This document shows, piece after piece, positions 37,201 through 52,200 of a DNA stretch of 64,000 nucleotides; the stretch's first letter is position 1; each line of letters opens with the position of its first letter. Position numbers and translations under genes: made by a program. The notes below the pieces were generated by a model. It was not told the origin of the DNA. It was given only the letters and a program-made list of their open reading frames with translations, and made no database searches. Source of the stretch: Nipponacmea schrenckii (taxonomy: Eukaryota; Mollusca; Gastropoda; Lottiidae); assembly GCA_030562195.1 (NCBI GenBank), contig CM060202.1:19144317-19208316 (forward strand), in the 5' to 3' direction.

Positions 37201-40200
37201 GGCTCAGTGAGTAAGATGCTTGCTCACTAACCTAAAGGTCCCGGGTTCAATTCAGCAAAGGTTAAGATGAACTTTCAGATTTTTCATCCCGGTTTCCCCA
37301 TGTCAGTGCTGAAGGTCTAAGGGACTGACTTGGAAAGAGCGTCCAGTCGTTTGGATGGGATATTAAATCAAGGCCCTGTGTGAAACAGGCAGAGTCTGTT
37401 AGGATCCTCCAGCAGATGGAAATAGCAAAAACAAAGAGTAGGCTTAGGCAAAATCTCTCTCTTTGCACAGTATATGGCATTGCCTGTCTTCATTAGCCCA
37501 AAAGATACAGAAGAGTAGGACGTAAAATTGCATTCATTGTATTTTTTCTCCTTATTTAACTACTATTTGGAAATTAAATCAATGGATACAGGTAATATAT
37601 CCATCCTATAAATAAAGGTGGCTTTTAGAAAATATAGTGAAATTATTTATATTAAGACATCCAAGTGTATCTAATGAAGAAAAGGTTGTCATCGACATCA
37701 TCAGGTAGGCTTAATGTCGTCAGTCAGTCGATATATTATAGAAAATTTACCCAGTAACCCTTTCCACACTAGGGTCATCTCTCCGTTTACAAATTTTACA
37801 TGATATACACCTTTGTGGCTTTTACTGTTGATATCACATACTTACAATGCCATCAAAGGTCAAAACTCCAGATACATGTATATAATGTTTTCATTCATTT
37901 ACCTCAGTGTTCAAAGGGTTTACTTATGATTTTTAGTGATTTTGGCTTTAAATTTCAAGCAAATTCATCTGGATGAACTAGTTTAAGGTTAAAAGGAATG
38001 ATTATGAAGGCTTGTTGTAATTCGTAGAGGTTTCAACTTGTTATCAACTTTAGGACACCTCTAGTGCCTTCTGGTTGCTACAGTTCCCAAAATTTTGATG
38101 TCAATATATCATTTAATACAGAAAGTGTTTATTCTAATGAATTTGCTTCTAAAATGAATGAAGACTCTTTGTAGCCAACAGGCCTAATAGATTATACACT
38201 GCTTTCAATTTCCAGAATTTTTGGCAACAGGCTTCTTTTTTGTTTGATTTTGTTTGGCTTTGAATTACTACTAACACTTCTTTTTGAATTTGATGCACTT
38301 AAAATATTAATAATTTTCTTTTCTCTTCTGATGCTTTGATATGAATTATCTTCAATCAACATAACTTCCTGTATTAGACTATAGTTTAAGTGAACGATTC
38401 TCAGAGAATAAAAACAAGGGTTTAACCTCAGGCATCACTTCTTGTTCCCATTATATCAAACAACACCGGATTAAGTGGTTTGTTTAGTTGAGTAACTCGA
38501 ATTATTGAAATTTCAAATTATGTCCGAATTTGTCACTATTGATTGTAGATAAGTCCGAATCCAGAAATGAGATAAAAATACCTTTTTTCACTTTTGTGAA
38601 AAGAAAGTTTGTTTGATCTTTATCTTTGGTAAAGAGCTGCTTTATTTTGACAGAATTCAATTTTTGAGCAGAAATTGACAGGTTATTGTCAAGTATTGAA
38701 TATTTAGAAAATAAAGGTTCTAATTATAAAACTTAGTGCAAGTAGAAATAAAAACTTAGATCTTTATGATAATAAACAATGATCTGTTGAATGTTCTGAA
38801 ACATATTGCCTGTTTGTGTTGATTGACTTGGATATATTTCTAGGTTATGGCTTGTTATCTTTAACACTAATTTGAATTGATGTATACTGAAATAATCCAT
38901 AGTCTCCACTTGTGAACTAGGCCAGTGCTTCTATAAGAGAGTATCTCTTATAACACCCTAAACTAATTTCAAGTTAAAAATAAGAATAAACCTTAGGAAA
39001 ACTTCATTGGATTTTGCATAAAAAGCATGTTTATATAACTTAATATACTTGTATGTAATATATGCATGGCCAAAATAAAGTAATATTGCAAATTTATCTA
39101 AACCAAAATATGATAAATTCCTAATATCTAACCTTTTGGAATGGAAGAAACTGGTATATTACTCTGTATGAGGTTATTTTGTAAAAATAACTTTAAATAT
39201 AACTATTTTACTAAATTCTGGTTTTGTGAACCACTGTGTAACCATATAATGAACTGATGTAATAAAAGTTATTAATTATTTAGCAGATGGAAATGGTAAT
39301 GAAGCACCAATGTCTCCTGGAATAGAACCAAACGGTAGGAATTATCATCATCATTATTCATTGCTCAATCTTATTCAAATACAGTTCTAAAGTTTCTTTA
39401 TTTTCTGAAGGTAACTTCACTCTTACTATGATCAGAAGATATTTATGAAAAAGCTGTGTTCACCAAATCCGCCAATCATCCAAGTTGTCATTTACTTTAA
39501 AGCACTTGCAGCATTGGCTTAGCTTAAGAATTTATGTAGCAATATTATTCAATCAGAATAAAGTGAAGTTACCTTAGAAAATTAAGAAACAGGGTTAGGG
39601 TGCACTTGTTTCTGCAGCTATATTCACATAAGATAGAAGCAAGGTACATCTTAAAAGGTCCATGATTATCTTGAGGCACTAAAAGCGTGCAGGAAGGCTA
39701 CGAATCTAGTAACTAGTCTGTGTTATATTATGGTATGGAAATCAAACCTGAACTGTGTGAAGAGTTTAAAACAAGTTCAACCTTTCTCACAGAAGTTATT
39801 CTTTGGGACATAACATATACATTACATATAAAATACATTTCATTTTGACAGAACGTAAAAGAAAAACAGGACATAGTGGTAATGAAAAAAATATTCTGGG
39901 ACTTTTTTTTCTTTTATAATCTAGTTGAACTAAACAGTGGGTTATAATGTTTGAAGTGTTGATTTTCACTAACTAGTTCTCTCTATCAGCTGAATGGTTA
40001 GCGGAAAATACATCTGAATAATTAACAATTTATATTTTAAATTTACTTTTACTTTTCTATCCCATTCAATGTTTTTGATCTTTAACGAATATTCTTTGAT
40101 TTTCTATTCTTTGTTCTTCAGTTTCATTTCATTCGATTCTTTAGCATGTCAAATTTAATGTTCATGTTTTGAATGAATTTATCTCAAGTTCTTATTTCAT

Positions 40201-43200
40201 ACTGAATATATATTTAATGTTTTAGAAGAATTTAGCTTATATTTCTAGTTATATGTTAGATAATATAAAACTTATGCTATATAACATCTTTATAACTAGC
40301 ATTATTACAATTATTAAAGGGCTTTTACATTCACAATAAGCTTGATACCAAAATATGTTTAGAGCATATTCAGATATAGGATTCTTATAGACTTTTTGTA
40401 TGACAGTTTATCTAGTGGCATTTTTAGGTAGCAATTGCCAGGAAAGAGATGAATTACTTTGTCTCATTGATAACAGTCTAATTGAAATTAGATCAAACTA
40501 TTATTTTTTTTTTTTTTTAGCTTTTATTTTTACTATTGTTACTTTAGTAGGCTTACTGAAGTGGTTATGGTAAAATTAAAAGCATAAAAGCAAGAGAAGT
40601 AATTGTAACAGGACTTTCTCAGCCTTCTAGAACGCCTCCCCACTCCGAGTGCAGACTAGAATAATTTGCAACCTATGGGTCCCTGAAAATTAGCAATATC
40701 TGATTTTATTTTGGGCAGTCTTTATGGTCACCAAATTCATGAAAATGAAATTGTAAATGATAAAGTCTTTCGAATGATTAATCTCAAATTGATTATAAAT
40801 TCTGATTACTATGTGTGACTTCATTTTATCCGTGTCAAGTTTTCTTGAATTTTGCCAAAAATGTTTACAAGGTGAAATGAAATAGTTTTATACCGGTATC
40901 CTTTTTATTTTACAAGGTTTATCATTTTTTTGTATATTCTGTTTTTAGAAATACATCATTTATTGAATTTTAAAACATGTACACCAGTATTTTCACCAGA
41001 AGCGACCCCATCTCATAGTCCCCAACCACGTCGGAAACATTACACCAGCTTGTCAGAGACTCAAAATAACAACGAAACTGTTAATGTTCAAGAATTGGTG
41101 GAGAGTTTACAGAAGACTGAAAATTTAAATGAACAAGCTGATATTATACATTATTTGTATATGACAAAGTAAGTTTAATATTAACCATTATCTCTATATG
41201 ACAAAGTAAGTTTAATATTCACCATTATCTCTATATATTTCAAAGTAAGTTTAATATTCACCATTATCTTTATATTATAAGTAAGTATGATATTCACCAT
41301 TACCATTATTTTTCAAAGTAAGTTTAATATTCACCATTATCTCTATGTGACAAAGTAGGTTTAATATTCACCATTATCTCTATATGACAAAGTAAGTTTG
41401 ATATTCAACATTATCTCTATATGACAAAGTAAGTTTAATAATCACCATTATCTCTATATGACAAAATAAGTTTGATATTCACCATTATCTCTATATGACA
41501 AAGTAAGTGTGATATTAACCATTATCTCTATATGACAAAATAAGTGTGATATTGACCATTATCTCTATATGACAAAATAAGTGTGATATTGACCATTATC
41601 TCTATATGACAAATCTCTATATTACAAAATAAGTGTGATATTGACCATTATCTCTATATGACAAAATAAGTGTGATATTGACCATTATCTCTATATGACA
41701 AAATAAGTGTGATATTGACCATTATCTCTATATGACAAAATAAGTGTGATATTGACCATTATCTCTATATGACAAAGTAAGTGTGATATTAACCATTATC
41801 TCTATATGACAAAGTAAGCTTTATATTGACCATTACCTCTATATGACAAAGTAAGTGTGATATTGACTATTATCTCTATATGACAAAGTAAGTGTGATAT
41901 TGACCATTATCTCTATATGACAAAATAAGTGTGATATTGACCATTATCTCTATACGACAAAGTAAGTGTGATATTGACCATTATCTCTATATGACAAAAT
42001 AAGTGTGATATTGACCATTATCTCTATACGACAAAATAAGTGTGATATTGACCATTATCTCTATACGACAAAATAAGTGTGATATTGACCATTATCTCTA
42101 TATGACAAAGTAAGTGTTATATTGACCATTATCTCTATATGACAAAATAAGTGTGATATTGACCATTATCTCTATATGACAAAATAAGTTTAATATTGAC
42201 CATTATCTCTATATAACAAAGTAAGTGTGATATTGACCATTATCTCTATATGACAAAATAAGTGTGATATTGACCATTATCTTTATATGACAAAGTAAGT
42301 TTAATATTGACCATTATCTCTTTATATTTCAAAGTAAGTTTAATATTCACCATTATCTCTATATATTTCAAAGTAAGTTTAATATTCACCATTATCTTTA
42401 TATTATAAGTAAGTATGATATTCACCATTACCATTATATTTCAAAGTAAGTTTGATATTCACTATGCTCTCTATATGACAAAGTAAGTTTAATATTCACC
42501 ATTATCTCTATATGACAAAGCAAGTTTGATATTCACCATTATCTCTAAATGACAAAGTAAGTTTAATAATCACCATAACCTTTATATGGCAAAGTAAGTT
42601 TAATAGTCACCATTATCTCTATATGACAAAGTAAGTTTAATGATCACCATTATCTCTATATTACAAAGTAAGTTTAATATTCACCATTATCTCTATATGA
42701 CAAAGTTAGTTTAATATTCACCATTATCTTTATATGACAAAGTTTAATATTTACCATTATCTCTATATGACAAAGTAAGTTTAATATTCACCATTATCTC
42801 TATATGACAAAGTAAGTTTAATAATCACCATTATCTCTATATTACAAAGTAAGTTTGAAATTTACCATTATCTCTATATGACAAAGTAAGTTTAATATTC
42901 ACCATTATCTCTATATGACAAAGTAAGTTTAATATTCACCATTATCTTTATATGACAAAGTAAGTTTAATATTCACCATTATCTCTATATATTTCAAAGT
43001 AAGTGTGATATTTACCATAACCTTTATATTATAAGTAAGTTTAATATTCACCATTACCATTATATTTCAAAGTTAGTTTGATATTCACTATGATCTCTGT
43101 ATGACAAAGTAAGTTTAATAATCACCATTATTTGTATATGACAAAGTAAGTTTTTTATTCTCTATTATCTCTATATGACAAAGTAAGTTTAATATTCACC

Positions 43201-46200
43201 ATTCTCTATGACAAAGTCATCACTGACAATGAATTATCTTATTATATCTAAATAGGAAACAATATTTATAGAATCATGTTGTCAGATTGAATTTCAATGT
43301 TATATTTTTATTATAGAGGTATAGATTGGGATACACAGATGGGAAATAAAGTGTGTACAGTAAAAGAATTATTAGTTGAATTATATGAAAAGGTACAGTA
43401 GTAAATTTCCATCATGGCTTGACAAAGATGTCTAGTTTTATACAATTATTAGAATATAAAAAGATAAATCTTTTGCACCAATTTACTTTGTAAGACTGAA
43501 AAATCTGAATATGCAAGTTGGTACTTGCTTAATAAAATGTAGGACGTGAGTTAAAAATTTATTTCATGAGTGAAGATTGTAATACTACATCATGTTTCTT
43601 CAACTTACATGTACAGTAATTGTCAATATGGTGTGCATGTTTATTACATTTAGACTATATCTAGACCAATGTTTTGTGTTGAACACATCAGGACTGTTTT
43701 CTGTTCAGTTTTAGTTAGCCCAAAAAGGTGCAAAATGGTGTAGAACACTGGTGATGGATTCTATACCATCTCTCAAAGTTTGTGAAACAGATGCATTGTG
43801 TAATAAAGTATCTCTACATCTATATTATGTATATGTATATATTGTGTAATATATTTATATATTTTATAGGCTGGACACTGGAAACAATGGTGGTTAGTTC
43901 GACATACAGCTGGTATGCTAAAAAAGAGAGTTGAAGATTTAGCTCTGGTATGTGTATTGTTCTATAAGCATTTATTCTGAATTTATAAAACAAATATCAA
44001 GTAATTAAGGCAAAAGAAGCAATTGAAAATGAAGAGTCTAGTATCTAACACTGTATTTGGTTGATATATTATTAATTTTAGGCAGCTACAGATCTGTTAG
44101 TCCGTCAAAAACAAGTGTCAGTTGGTCTTCCTCCAGATAGAGAACGAATTATCACAAGGTAACTTTTTTTTATTCTATAGAGATAGTTCTGTGTCGGTAG
44201 TTCTGTAAAGAGAGTTGTATAGAGAGAGTTCTATTATAGATGTTTTATAGCACAGTCAGTTACATCATCTGTTTGTTTATTTATTACACCAGCTGTAAAT
44301 GGATTCAATTACTGGGGAAAGATCAATGCCAAGAGGTTAGACCAAAGACCAGCTGGTAAAAAGGATCTTAAACTGTGAACCTATGTTGTGAACCTAATAA
44401 AATATAAATTTAGTTATTTCTTTTATTCTTTCTTAGAAATTTGTACAAACAAAAAGACTTATTAACTAAATTTGCATCCAATGCTTGATGAAATGTGGAT
44501 TAATAATTCATTAATGAATATTGTGTATTTCAGACCTCTACCACCTGATGAATTAGCTTCTATTATATATGATGCTTGTGGTGAAGATACTAGTACAGCT
44601 TCCTTAACACAGGTAATATACAAACAACCAGATTATAAACAGTGTCTGAATCAAAAAACAAGTGACAATATCGAGGAAAGACACTTTATTGTAGCTATTT
44701 ATAAAATAATTCTAGTCCAGTAATAGACCTAACTGAGATTGTTTTGGAATAAAGTTTAAAATATTAAATGTACATCTAACTAATCAGTTAAACAGTTTCA
44801 GAAGAAATTCTGTTTATATAAAAACATGTAAATGTAATTTTTTTCGCTCTCCTATTAAAAAAATATATTTTATTTATGAAAGTGTTACATCTATTTTCAG
44901 GAACTGTTGATCTATTTAGCTATGTATATTAGAACTGAACCTAAGTTATTTAATGAGATGTTAAGATTAAGAGTTGGTTTGATAATACAAGTCATGGCTT
45001 CTGAGTTATCGCGTACTCTGAAATGTTCAGGTAAGTCAGTTTAAAATCTCATCTTAGAAGTACCTTCCTGGGATTTGTAGGAAGTTGGTTGAAGTATGTC
45101 AAGTTTGTTTAATTTCTAGAAATAACTTAACCTTGATGCAATCAATTTTGTAAATACATGTATTTTGTTAGCACGATCTATGTTTTGTTTTTATCTCAAA
45201 CTTTGTCTTGTGAATTTCTATTGGTATGACATGCTAGAAACATGCGGTACAGTAATACATTGTCTTGTATATATCTCCAGTGAGTTAATAACTGTATAAT
45301 CCACTGTATATATATCTAAGGAGTAAATAACTGTATAATCAACTGTATGTATATCTAAGGAGTAAATAACTGTATAATCCACTGTATGTATATCTAAGGA
45401 GTAAATAACTGTATAATCCACTGTATATTTATTTATCTCTGTAGGTGATGATGCTTCAGATCATTTATTGAATCTCAGTCCATTTGAGATGAAAACATTA
45501 TTACACCATATATTGAGTGGTAAAGAATTCATCATAAATAGTGGTAAGATTTCCTGCTTTTTTCTTTGTGTATCAATGTTGACTTCTGCCAATAAATGTC
45601 AATTTTATGATATCGACAAATCATTGTCAGCGGTTTAATGAAAAAAACAGGCCATTAGCTCAACTTAGGTCAGTGATGTTGACCTGTTGCCGTTACCGTT
45701 GCAGTTGCCATCAGACAACTTACTTAGTAGTTTCTCTTGTTGCTGTTTGATGAAGCCCTGAGCTCAACTGATGTCAGTGATGGAACTTGATGCCAATAAA
45801 TATCTTGCTTATCAGTTGGACTCACTGATTAACAGTATTAAACTCCATCCATTTTGCTGTCTTATTGGTATGGCTGTAAGATCAATTGTAATCTCTGTAA
45901 TATTAGCTTGAGATTGGTTGGTATGCCATCGAGTAAAACATGACTATTAAGGATTGACACAGTGATATATTATTTTAAGTCAAGGATCAAATGAGCATGC
46001 CTAACTGAAGCTAACTGCATGAATGGTGATCTATGTTAGTAGAGGGATAACTCTAATACCGGTAGCTTACTTGTTATATGTTATAAATAATAAATTGAAT
46101 GGCTTATATTGTGTTCTAGTACCCACTTATAAACCCTACTCTTTTTTTTTCACCACTATTTGTATTTTTGTCTTCCTTTGTCTATATACTACCCACCCAG

Positions 46201-49200
46201 GCCAGTTTGTCTAGCCCCAAATTCCAGCTCCAGCTATCAAAATTAAAGGGATAATAGGCGTTAGAATACACTCGTCCTACGGCTTATATTTGTCTTTCAT
46301 ATTGACTATTAGTTAAATAAGTATGCATCCCACACTTTACCAAATTTTAAAAAGCCACAATAAAAATATATTCGGAATTTTTAAAAAAAGTGAGCCAGCG
46401 ACGATTCCATTTAGTTTGAGAATAAAAGCGTCTGGTAAATCAACGCTAAAACATCATTGTGGAATTCAACAGTAGGGGTCAAGGACGCGTGAAAACCCGC
46501 ATATTAGAGTTACTTCCCTTTATATTTACACGATTTGAAAATCGCTTGATGGATGGCTCAAGCGTTTTATGATTAACTACTTTATTTTGGGGATTTATCG
46601 GATTTATGAGGGATTTCGATGTATAGGTAAGTCCACTGATGGATATATACTGTTATTGTCCAAATTTGAGTGAACTTAATTTTTTATGTTCGTTCTAACG
46701 CCTATTATCCCTTTAAAACTGTTAAAAGTCATATCATCATAAATTTTGTCTATATACAAGATTGAAATTTGTAAATATTTCTTAATTTAGTACAGTAAGT
46801 TCACACGCACCATACTTTCACTGGAATACTAACAGACTATAAACACTGCCTTTAATATATTTTATTTACATAATTCTTACAAGGTAAAGGGAACATATAG
46901 AGGTTTCTAAGTTTTTTATGTGTATCAGTATTACGTAGCTGTTTACTGTTTTAAGGACCTCTGTTATAATACAGACTTGTGATTTCACAGTATCTGAGTT
47001 ATTGGCTTTAGGCTATGGAAATTATGAAATGAAATGAAACAGTACATATTTCTTTATGAGTTAGGACAAAATCAGATTTCTAAGTACTTGATTCTGTAAA
47101 GTTGAAATTGGGCTGGAGATCTTAAGTCAAAATATTAAATATCTTTGTCTATTAAAGCAGTCAAAATTTTAAAAAATCATTAAAAATCTTTTTAATTTTA
47201 ACCACCATACTAACATATAATGATGATTTTAAATATTTTATTTAGCTGACTCTGATTCAGGTAAAAAGTTAAAAAAAATTTAGTCTCTTAGCTTTTTTGG
47301 ATTACTTTATTTAGTAACTTCTATCATTATATTACACTATATCACAATAATTCTTCTTATTACAAACTTTTAATATACTTCTTTATATTCATATCTCTAT
47401 ATATTTCTTTGGTTTTATTATTAAGGATTATAGTATAAGACAGTTACAATTAAATGGTTAAGAAACTGCTGTGTAATCATTATTTTCCATTTAATTCGCA
47501 ACTCCAAAAAGACCTTAAAATTTTGTAGTAAATGTAACACCCTAAAAAGATAGATTAAATAAATCCAGTAAGTAGGACAGACAAATAACACATTGAATTA
47601 GGTCTAATGGTAAAAAGTAAGAATTTTGATAAACTATAAAATCATTAATGAAGTAAAATAATATATCACCTAATAATCCCCATCTATCTATTTAAGTTAG
47701 CACTATTTCATGTTCTGTTTTAATATTTCTAAGTTATCTAACTGTGATTTCAAACATGTGATATTTTACTTTAAATATCAGAGTTAATAAGTGAAGAAGA
47801 AGATATTAAACTTACTATTTTAACAAAGATATCACAAGAAGAATTACAACTACTTTATACTAAGAAGGTCATTGTTTTTAACTCATTAATTATTTATTAA
47901 TTGGACATTGAAAACAATTAGGGATATTATTAAACATTCTGTTTGAATTTGCAACTTTATGTGTTCTGCATGCTACGGTAAAGGTCAAGAGAGACTTTAA
48001 ATCATCAACAATGCAGCAAACTAAGTAAAAGTTTTAAAGCATGTGCTTCATCAGCAAGCTTAGGCATTGTAAACTGATGGCTGTTGATATTTTATATTTG
48101 TTCAGCAGAATGCCAAAGTTGATGACTCTACAATCTCACACATTCGATTTGTTAGGGAAAGAAACAAAATCAGCGACAAATTCTCAGATTTATAGGCCTA
48201 CACTCTCTTTTAACATCTCTGAGTGCAAAGTGATGATGCTGGCTTTTATTTTGCCATTGTTAAGCCTTTATTGTTTGCTTATTTAGTTTGATCCTATCCC
48301 TGCACTATTTTTACTCCACTATTCAGTCAGCATGTTTTTTTTTTTTTATTATTTTAAACTTATTTTATTTATTTATCCAACACTAATAGCTTTGTGTATC
48401 AGCATGAAATATATGGTCATAATATGATACTTCATTTTTCACACATTCATAACAAATATTTGGCTGAAAAATTTAATTGAAGACTTGTACAATATACATG
48501 CCTTCAGTGCCTTGTCTTGTCCAATCTACTAAATGCCTTCAGACATATAAAGACACCAAATTTATTTTCCTAGCAAAATTTTGACCCTGACCGGCGGGAT
48601 CAAAGGGTGCGACGGCCATATTGGCAGCCATTTTGGATTCCACCATTATTCTATCATTTTTTCACCTTCGAAAGGATTTTAATGGATTCCTCGACCGCAA
48701 AAACCCAAGGAAAGACACCAAATTTATCACTCTAGGACAATTCCACATGGATTTATACCAAAAATAATGATGCGAAAGCTATTTTTGACGCCATCTTGAA
48801 TTACACCCTTATGCCCCACATCTGGAATGTCTACCCAAGTTTTCTTTCAATCTCCTAGTGGTTCCCTTCAAGGATCCATAGTCAAAATTAGAGGACATAT
48901 GATTGCACACAGGACCCCTGTCAGCCCCAGGACTATGGTCAAGTATTTTGGCTTCAAAATGAAAGATTTTTTTGTATCTATCATTTTGATAACAAAATCT
49001 AAATAGCACTTTCAGATATTAAAACAGCACTTAATTTCATATTGAGATTCTACCATTAATTATCAAAAACTAGTAGCTCTATGTAAGTAAATAGAAAGTA
49101 CTTAGCACTAATTTGATTTTTAATGACCAAATCTAATAAATAATTCAGATACACCAAAATGGCTGAGTGTTGGAGAGAAAATAGTGCAAATGGGGCGTAA

Positions 49201-52200
49201 AAAGAAATCGGTAAGTTATTGCCAAAGTGGGCTTTGAGAAAATATATAAAATATCAACAGTCTGTGTATAATTCTTTCAAAATGAATAGGGGATAATAGG
49301 CGTTAGAATACACTCGTCCTACGGCTTATAATTGTGTTTAATATTGACTATTAGTTAAATAAGTATGCATCCCACACTTTACCAATTTTTAAAAAGCTGC
49401 AATAAAAATATATTTGGAATTTTAAAAAAAAGTGAGCCAGCGATGATTCCATTCCGTTTGAGAATAAAAGCGTTAGGTAAATCAACGCTAAAACATCATT
49501 GTGCAATTCAACAGTAGGGGGTCAAGGACGGGTGAAAACCCACATGTTAGAGTTATTTCCCTTTATATTTTACAATTTGAAAATCTCTTGATGGATGTCT
49601 TAAGCGTTTTATGATTAACTACTTTATTTTGGGGATTTATCGGATTTTAGAGGGATTTTGATGTATAGGTATGACACCAGGTAAGTCCACTGATGGATAT
49701 ATACTGTTATTGTCCAAATTTGAGTGAACTTAAATTTTTATGTTCGTTCTAACGCCTATTATCCCTTTAAATATCTTCCTGTACAGATGATAATACTGAG
49801 TTTAGGCAACTTTTGTCACTTTTCAAATTGTATATCCACACATTTACGTCCATTATTTGTTAAATGATAAAACCTACTAAAATGTGGTCATTTAAATTTG
49901 ATCTTGCTTTTTCAGAACCTTTCATTATCAGGTGAACATGGTAAAATGTGTCTTGGAAATCAAGATGAAATTGAAGTGTCAATTTCTTAAGTGTTGTCAA
50001 ATCATCTTCATTAATAGTAGATATAAGATTAGGACAGATTTTCATATTAAAAGTGATGAGTGATACAGGTAGCCAAACCTAAAAATAGTCCAAAACTTGC
50101 TGACTCTATTCCCAGCTTCTGATATTGGACAGATCTTGCTGGAGGAAATAATGATGGAATTATTGAACTACAAAAACATCCATCTTTCCAAATTTATTGA
50201 GTGTAAAACCCCTGCACCAGTGAAGGTGCGAAAAATCCCAATTTTTGTGGTTTAGTGTTTCTGACTCTTCCCCAGCCATATCTGTCCAAATAGCTATCAG
50301 AAGCTGTGAATAGAGTCAGCAAGTTTTAGACTAATATTAAAATAAGAGAATAGAGATATAATAAAAGATGTAAACTCTGTATATAGGTGGTTAGTCATAA
50401 TGATCTAGAATTAGCGTCTGGTACAGAAATTACAGATGAAGAAGATGATAAGCTATCTGATAGACAAGGACAGTGGCTGAGGCGGAGGCGTTTAGACGGA
50501 TCATTAAATCGTGTTCCTGTTGGATGTTATCCTAGAATATGGAGTGTTTTACGTAGAGTAAGTATAAAGCTTTACAAAGTGAAATCAAGATTTGGAATTT
50601 CAATTGTTTTTGATTCTTTAGTTTCATGAAAACAGACTTTGGATGATGATGAGTCTTTTAGTAATTACATTCTCAATCAGTTTTCTAATCTTCTTAGAAC
50701 TAATTGTTCACATATATACATGTATATATATATATAAGTATGTTTATTTTCTAGTGTCATGGAATATCCATTAAAGGCCAATTATTACAGAGTAGTTTAA
50801 CACAAGAGGTGAGATGATATATTTCAGTCAAAATTGTCCCCACCTTGTCAATATTCTCTAAGTATATATCAATTGATTTTACCTATACAAGTATATTCTA
50901 CCTACGTTATCAGGTTTCTATAGTTCAGCATGCTATCTACGGCTCTACAGACAGGATACCCTATTCTACTGTTTTTTGGGGTTTTGTAACCATAATTTTG
51001 ATGGCTGGGATCAACCTTACATCTATGTTTTCAAAATACATGAATTTACACTCGTCAAAAAAATTCAACCATTTTTTGTTCCTGACCTGTACACATGTAT
51101 GATTTCACTCACTAAATAATTGGAAATAACCTCACCAATATTCATGTTAATGTTTAAAAGTAGGGTACTTGCTCAGAATGTCTGTTTTTTTGCTCAAGTC
51201 ATTTTCAGACACATTGTATTGTTTTATCCACAACCTAGTCTAGTTTGACATGGTTCTGTTACATTGTTCTGTGCAGGATTGATCAATAAGTGTATTCTTT
51301 TGATCTATTTTCTATTTACTTATATATATAATCCTGTGCCTCATCTTTTTCCGCCTGTTTTGTTTGTGTTCAGATTTTGAAAATGACTTAAAAATGTACT
51401 GTATATATATGCACTATATATATTGGTAGATGACTTCAGGAGAGTTTAAGTTTGCTCTACAAGTTGAAATGGTATTAAATAGAATACCACAACCAGAATA
51501 TCGTCAATTAATGGTGGAAGCACTAATGGTTCTAACTTTATTAGTAGAAAATGATAATTCTAAAATAGATTTAAACCATGTTATAGAAGTGGATAAGATT
51601 GTTCATGAAGCCAATTCTCTATTTCTTGCTGATCAGGTAAAATAATATTATGTATTCTGTTGATATGCTTGAATGGTTTCAAATAGAATTTGATATTAAT
51701 TTGTCAGTCAGACACTCTATTGCACAACCCAAACACTGCATAGTCAATCAAAAATACCGGGAAGACCTGATCACTTCCGGAAAAAAAAATGCCTGAAAGT
51801 GACATTTCGCTCTCCAGCTGTATGTGCATATAAACTGTATAAAACTGCTGATAGAGCCCACCATCTTTAAAGGTTTGTCATATTGATTGTACAGATTTTA
51901 TTGAAATGATTTTTTGTACACAATTAGAAAAGGATTTTTCAAAAGCATAAGACCAATCCTAAATTTCTGCATTTTTTAGTTTTTCTTTTATGTTGTTGCA
52001 AACAGTTGGTATCGTTTCTTTTAGACACTAGTTTATGACAATTGAATTATTTTCCTGACAAGTAAAAATATATATAAATTCCAGAAAATGCCCCGTGAAT
52101 TGATAGAAGAATCTGAAGGTGCAGCCAATATTAATCAACATTTCTACGACAGTGCTCCTAGTGGTAGATTTGGTACTATGTCTTATTTATGTCGTGCTCT

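Noticed and set aside
37189..37265. A functional tRNA gene
   Set aside because: A and B boxes are present, but no cloverleaf acceptor stem was found; a SINE core, tail and target duplication follow.
41155..43215. CRISPR-like array of 37-base repeats
   Set aside because: Units are contiguous with no unique spacers, and the context is a eukaryotic intron; it is a minisatellite.
48041..48286. 81-codon plus-strand ORF in a PHKA intron
   Set aside because: No domain, no splice context, and composition like the surrounding intron.
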